Positions 60,401-64,000 of a stretch of DNA of 64,000 nt are shown here, piece by piece. The first letter of the stretch is position 1; every line of letters starts with the position of its first letter. Both the position numbers and the translations under genes were made by a program. The notes below the pieces were generated by a model. The model was not told where the DNA came from and searched no databases. It saw only the letters and a list, made by a program, of their open reading frames with translations. Source of the DNA: Mantamonas sphyraenae (taxonomy: Eukaryota; CRuMs; Mantamonadidae). The stretch spans positions 62,001 through 126,000 of the forward strand of contig JAPMXV010000056.1 of assembly GCA_026936335.1 (NCBI GenBank), written 5' to 3'.

Positions 60401-62629
60401 GAACGTGTTGCCCTGTGTCAGACGGGGCATGGTGCGGTCGCCTGCGCTGTGCACGATTTCCAGGTACTCGCTCTCGGCAGGGACGTCGCGCTCCTCAAAC
60501 GCATACTTCATGGTGACCCAGCGGGATTTGTACCTGCGGATGTGGTACTTCTCGAGCAGGTCCTCGACCTCGTCGAGCATCTCCTCCTTGTCCTCGTCGC
60601 TGAGGGGCGCGTCTTGCTTGCGCGGCAGGAAGTGAAGTTCGCGCTCGATGTTGTTGACGGTGATACACGTGCTGACGTGCTGCTTGCGCTCGGCCACCCA
60701 CACCTTGCCAAACAGATACACGGTGGACGTGTTGCCAAAGTTGCGCCCTCCCTGCGTGGGCTGTTCGCACGCGTCGAGCATGTAAAACAGCACACTTCCA
60801 TCCTCCTCCTCCATGCTGGTCTTGCCCAGCTCCTGCGAGCCGGTCTTGGGCGAATCGTTGTCCTGCGACGACGACGCGTTGCCTCCAAACGAGGTAAACG
60901 TGCCTGCATCCAGACTAAAGTTGGCTGCAGCCGACGAGCCTGCGCCAGAGGCGGACGACGAGCTGCTGCTTGCCGCCGCAGACGACGAGGACGACGACGA
61001 GGACGCTGCAGACGGCGGGTTGTTGGCACGCGTCTGGTACACCATCCAGCTGGGCACCTTTTTCTTGCCCTTGTCATCACGTGACAGATCAGAGCCGGAA
61101 GCAGATGAAGCTGCCTGCAGCGAGCGTTGCAGATCCATCTGCAGCTGTTTCTTGACGGCATCCTCCTTTGTTTCAACCTGCATGCCCGTTTGCGTGTGTT
61201 CGTCGTCAGCGTCGGCCTTTGTCGCTTCCTTTGCGTGTGCACTGGGTGTCGAATCGTGTTCCTGCTCCATGGAGTCGGCATCATCCGTGTGTTGGCTCTT
61301 GCTTGTGGTGCGAGGCGGGCTGGAGACGTCGACCACGTCGGTGTCGCCCTCCTCAATAGCGTCACGTTCGTCGAGGCTAGGGGCAGCTGTGTTCTTGGCC
61401 ACAGGTGCCTGCGGCGGCGGTTCACTGTACGGATCAAGCTTGTGGCGGCGCTCGGTGATGCGTACGGTGGAGCCCGTGGGCGGCAGGAGGTCGGGCACGT
61501 AGGCGTCATTGCTGTCGCCGGAATCCTTGCTGTTGGACGTTTCGAGGGCACTGAGCTCGAGGTCGACGTCGAGGCGTTGCTTCTTGGACGAGGGCGTGCG
61601 CACGGGAGCACGCTTCTTGCGGCTGCCTGCATCGCCCGAGTTGAAGCTGGCCAGCATGTCGTCCAGGTCGATCTCGGCCTTGCGAGCACGAGCCTTGGTG
61701 GTGGGACCTCCCATTCGGCTTGTGGCAGCGCTTGCTGCAAACATGGCCGACACGCGCTCGCGCGGATCCACCAGCTCGGGTTCATCCTCAACAGCCTGCT
61801 TGCGTCCACCACGGCGCTTCGTTTTGGTGCCTGCATTGGCGGGGAGGACACGTGTGAGACATTCGCGCTGGTGGTGGCTCATGCATGTGCAGATGGGAGC
61901 GAGGACGTGGCGTACGGCGTGCCATTTTCAGATCGGCCCTTTGCTGATCATCACTCTCGCCAAACTCACCTCGGTTCTTGCGCTTGCGAGGCACTTCAAA
62001 CTCCTCGTAGTCGTATCCGTAGCCATAGTCGAGCTCTCCACCGTGGTCGACGTATCCCGAAGCTGGTGTGCGTATGTGTGTGTGTGTGCGTGGCAATGGC
62101 CAGGTGTCAGCGCGGTGATCAGCAACACTCGGGGTGGTCTCTTTTTTTTGGCGCCAAAATGGCGCGAAAACACAAGCGGGGTTCCCGTGTGCATGAAACA
62201 GGGATGCGGGGACGACATACCTCCACCCTCGTCGTCGACAACAAAGTCATCTTCCTCCATGTGTTCGTTGACGATCTTTGTGTATGTGGCTTCGTCGTAC
62301 TCGTCGTAGATGCGTGCGCCGTCGTCGTCGTCGTCGGCGAGTGCGTGGGAGCGGGACACGCCACTCTCACGCTGTGCACGCAGGTCGTCGAGGGCACTCT
62401 TCTTCTTGCGTCCACGTGCACGGCTGCTGCGGCCACCTTCGATGACGTTGCCCAGATCCAGGCCCTCGGCCTCAATGTCGATTGTTTCCTCTTCCTCGTC
62501 CTCCTCGAGCGCCCGCTTCTTCTTGCGATCCTTCTTGCTGGAGCTGCCTCCATCCTCGCTTGCCTCCTTGTGGGCGGCAATCTCCTCTTCGTCCATTTCG
62601 TCGTCGAAAAGGTCTTCGTCCGATGGCAT
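57410..62629 (-). CDS. POLA1: DNA polymerase alpha catalytic subunit
   Basis: Three exons (62629-62221, 62062-61970, 61830-57410) join in phase and give 1,640 residues. This B-family polymerase extends RNA primers made by primase at origins and on the lagging strand. Visible motifs: the exonuclease-fold remnant DPDVIVGHNFIGFDLDVLL, motif A DFNSLYPSIIQEYN, motif B region LKLTANSMYGCLGF, and motif C YGDTDSIMV with both catalytic aspartates. The C-terminus has two cysteine clusters (CRNCGF...CARC and CDDSTCGNV...CLQAGC) that bind the B subunit and primase. The N-terminal 300 residues are acidic and disordered. The DxE exonuclease residues expected of proofreading enzymes are absent, as usual for alpha. 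Confidence 0.96.
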
Positions 62630-62854
62630 GGTTGTCGCTGGAATTTGGGTGGTTGACCCGGCGGGGTGGTTGTGATGGAGATGAGAATGCGTGGGAAACA
62701 GGTGTGGGAGTTGGGGCAGCGGGGTCATGGAAGATGTGCTTGGTTCATTGGGGGATTTTGCGCCAGAGGATGTGTGCTGCTGGTCGGTCAGCAAAACAAA
62801 AAGCAAAAAGACCGCTGGGCGCTGGCTGTGCCGCTGTTGCTCGTGGACGTTCGC

Positions 62855-63957
62855 TCACAGCAGCACACATCCGTCGTCGGAGCCCTTTTGCGGGTTCTCT
62901 CCCTTGTCGACGGACTTGATGAGGGCTGTAAACACCTCGTTGACGTTGTCGTTGTGCTTGGCAGAGGTTTCAAAAAACTGGCTCCCCCAGCTCTGAGCCA
63001 GTTCTTCTCCCTCCTCAGTGGACACTTGCCTCATGTTGGAGCCATCCAGATCACTCTTGGTGGCCACGAGCACGACGACGGGCACTGTGCCCGTCAGATC
63101 CAGCAACTTGTCATAAATATTCTGCACCCTGCAGACAAACGGGTACGATGGAGAGAGGTGCAAGCGGCAGGGAGGCGCTTACCAGAGTCAGCATGTGTGT
63201 GGGTGTTGCGACGAGTGCGTGTGTGTCTGCGTGTGTGTAGGGGAAGGGCAAACGCTGGCGAGCCACGCCGGACCTACGTTTCGAACGACGAGGCGCTTCC
63301 CACGGAGTAGCACAGCATGTAGCCGTGCACCCCGTTGGCATATTTGGTCAGAAAGTTGCTATACTCGTCCTGTGTTGTGGCGTGCGAAACGACAGTGAGT
63401 GTGCGGGCGCGTTTTCCTGTCCTGCGAGAGGAGCCTGGAAGCCGGAAGTCGTTGTGGCTCCCGGTTTCTTAACCGCCGAAAGGGGGCCACACCATGCAGC
63501 GAGCGGGTCTCACGTGGAAACGGAGCGTCGGCCAGACAAGGGCCTTCGATCGCAGACCACCGCATGCAAATCAGATGCGTGTGGTTTCTGCGAACGTGCC
63601 AAGAAGCACGGGCACAAAAACGAGTCGGTGGAAATGGCTAAAACCCGGCACACCGCACCCGGCAACTCACCACGCCCGCCGTGTCCACGATCTCTGTGTC
63701 GTATTCTTCCTTGCCCACAGTGATGGTCTTGTGGTAGATATTCTCCACAGACGGGTTGTATGCATCCACAAAGAACTGACGGGTGGGACCCCCCGTCGTG
63801 CCACAGCGTCAGCAGTGCGTTCCAGGGGCGTTGCCGCACGTCACACCGCACTCTCTTGCCTTACCTGCTCCACAAACTGGATGATCAACGAGCTTTTGCC
63901 CACGCCACGGAATCCCAGCACGGCAAACTTTCTCTTTTTGGTGTGTTTGGAGGACAT
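62855..63957 (-). CDS. RHEB: Rheb-like small GTPase with Val at the catalytic Gln position
   Basis: Four exons (63957-63865, 63775-63671, 63369-63278, 63128-62855) give 187 residues, matching Rheb. G1 is GFRGVGKSS (residues 15-23), with the Arg typical of Rheb's P-loop. The effector loop is AYNPSVENIY, G4 is ATKSDL and G5 is ETSAK. The C-terminus CVLL is a CaaX box suited to geranylgeranylation and membrane attachment. Rheb activates TORC1 when GTP-bound. G3 reads DTAGVDEYS: Val66 replaces the glutamine needed for intrinsic hydrolysis in Ras. The reading depends on the consensus donor GTGAGT at 63670; the alternative upstream donor would delete a residue. Confidence 0.88.
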
Positions 63958-64000
63958 GGGAGATGGGAGGAGAGGAGGGAAAGGGTTGGCGAGCCAGTCG

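Noticed and set aside
58868-61084. Open frame of over 700 codons opposite DNA polymerase alpha
   Set aside because: The minus strand carries unmistakable polymerase motifs through the whole stretch; the plus frame has no family features.

Overview
This window is nuclear DNA from a unicellular eukaryote. It is gene-dense and GC-rich, genes alternate freely between strands, and short GT-AG introns (about 70 to 550 bases) interrupt many of them. The gene set is purely eukaryotic: spliceosome SF3B2, origin recognition complex ORC3, DNA polymerase alpha, WDR5, eIF4E, Rheb, an Eps15-like EH protein, Myb, bromodomain, F-box and RasGEF proteins. An integrin-beta/SibA-like adhesion protein, a RasGEF, a TPX2-like motif and a calponin-family protein fit the Amorphea (amoebae, opisthokonts and their unicellular relatives). 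I cannot name the genus. I see no tRNA, rRNA, CRISPR array, transposon or prokaryotic operon.

Layout. 1-8.2 kb: the end of a multi-pass membrane protein, an F-box membrane protein, SF3B2, a small ankyrin protein, an eIF4E with a very long tail, and a REX1-B-like protein. 8.2-13 kb: an ALDH-superfamily protein that seems to lack its catalytic cysteine, a hemerythrin-like membrane protein and an Fyv7-type rRNA-processing factor. 13.2-19.5 kb: the large integrin-beta-like adhesion receptor. 19.6-28 kb: an inorganic pyrophosphatase fused to an FBPase-like domain, WDR5, methylmalonyl-CoA epimerase, a 50-residue membrane protein, a TPX2-like protein and an RluB-type pseudouridine synthase. 28-41.3 kb: a transgelin-like protein, the EH-domain protein, a bromodomain protein and ORC3. 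41.4-54.6 kb: two multidomain proteins built on CLU-like cores (CLU-filamin-RasGEF and CLU-LRR-ankyrin), on either side of a queuosine-salvage gene. 54.6-64 kb: a Myb protein, DNA polymerase alpha and a Rheb-like GTPase.

Themes. Several genes act in Ras/TOR-type signalling and membrane or cytoskeletal dynamics (Rheb, RasGEF, integrin-like receptor, EH protein, transgelin). Others act in genome maintenance and mitosis (ORC3, POLA1, REX1-B, TPX2-like). They are not arranged as a functional cluster. Genes are packed extremely tightly: one divergent pair has start codons 18 bases apart, and one convergent pair has stop codons 14 bases apart. No gene-free stretch exceeds 300 bases outside introns.

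Most notable are the new-looking domain fusions, a strand-specific enrichment of CA repeats near 3' splice sites, and two strong hairpins inside introns. At least seven apparent one-base frameshifts split otherwise continuous genes. Their mixed direction and frequent position in repeats point to uncorrected sequencing indels rather than biology.
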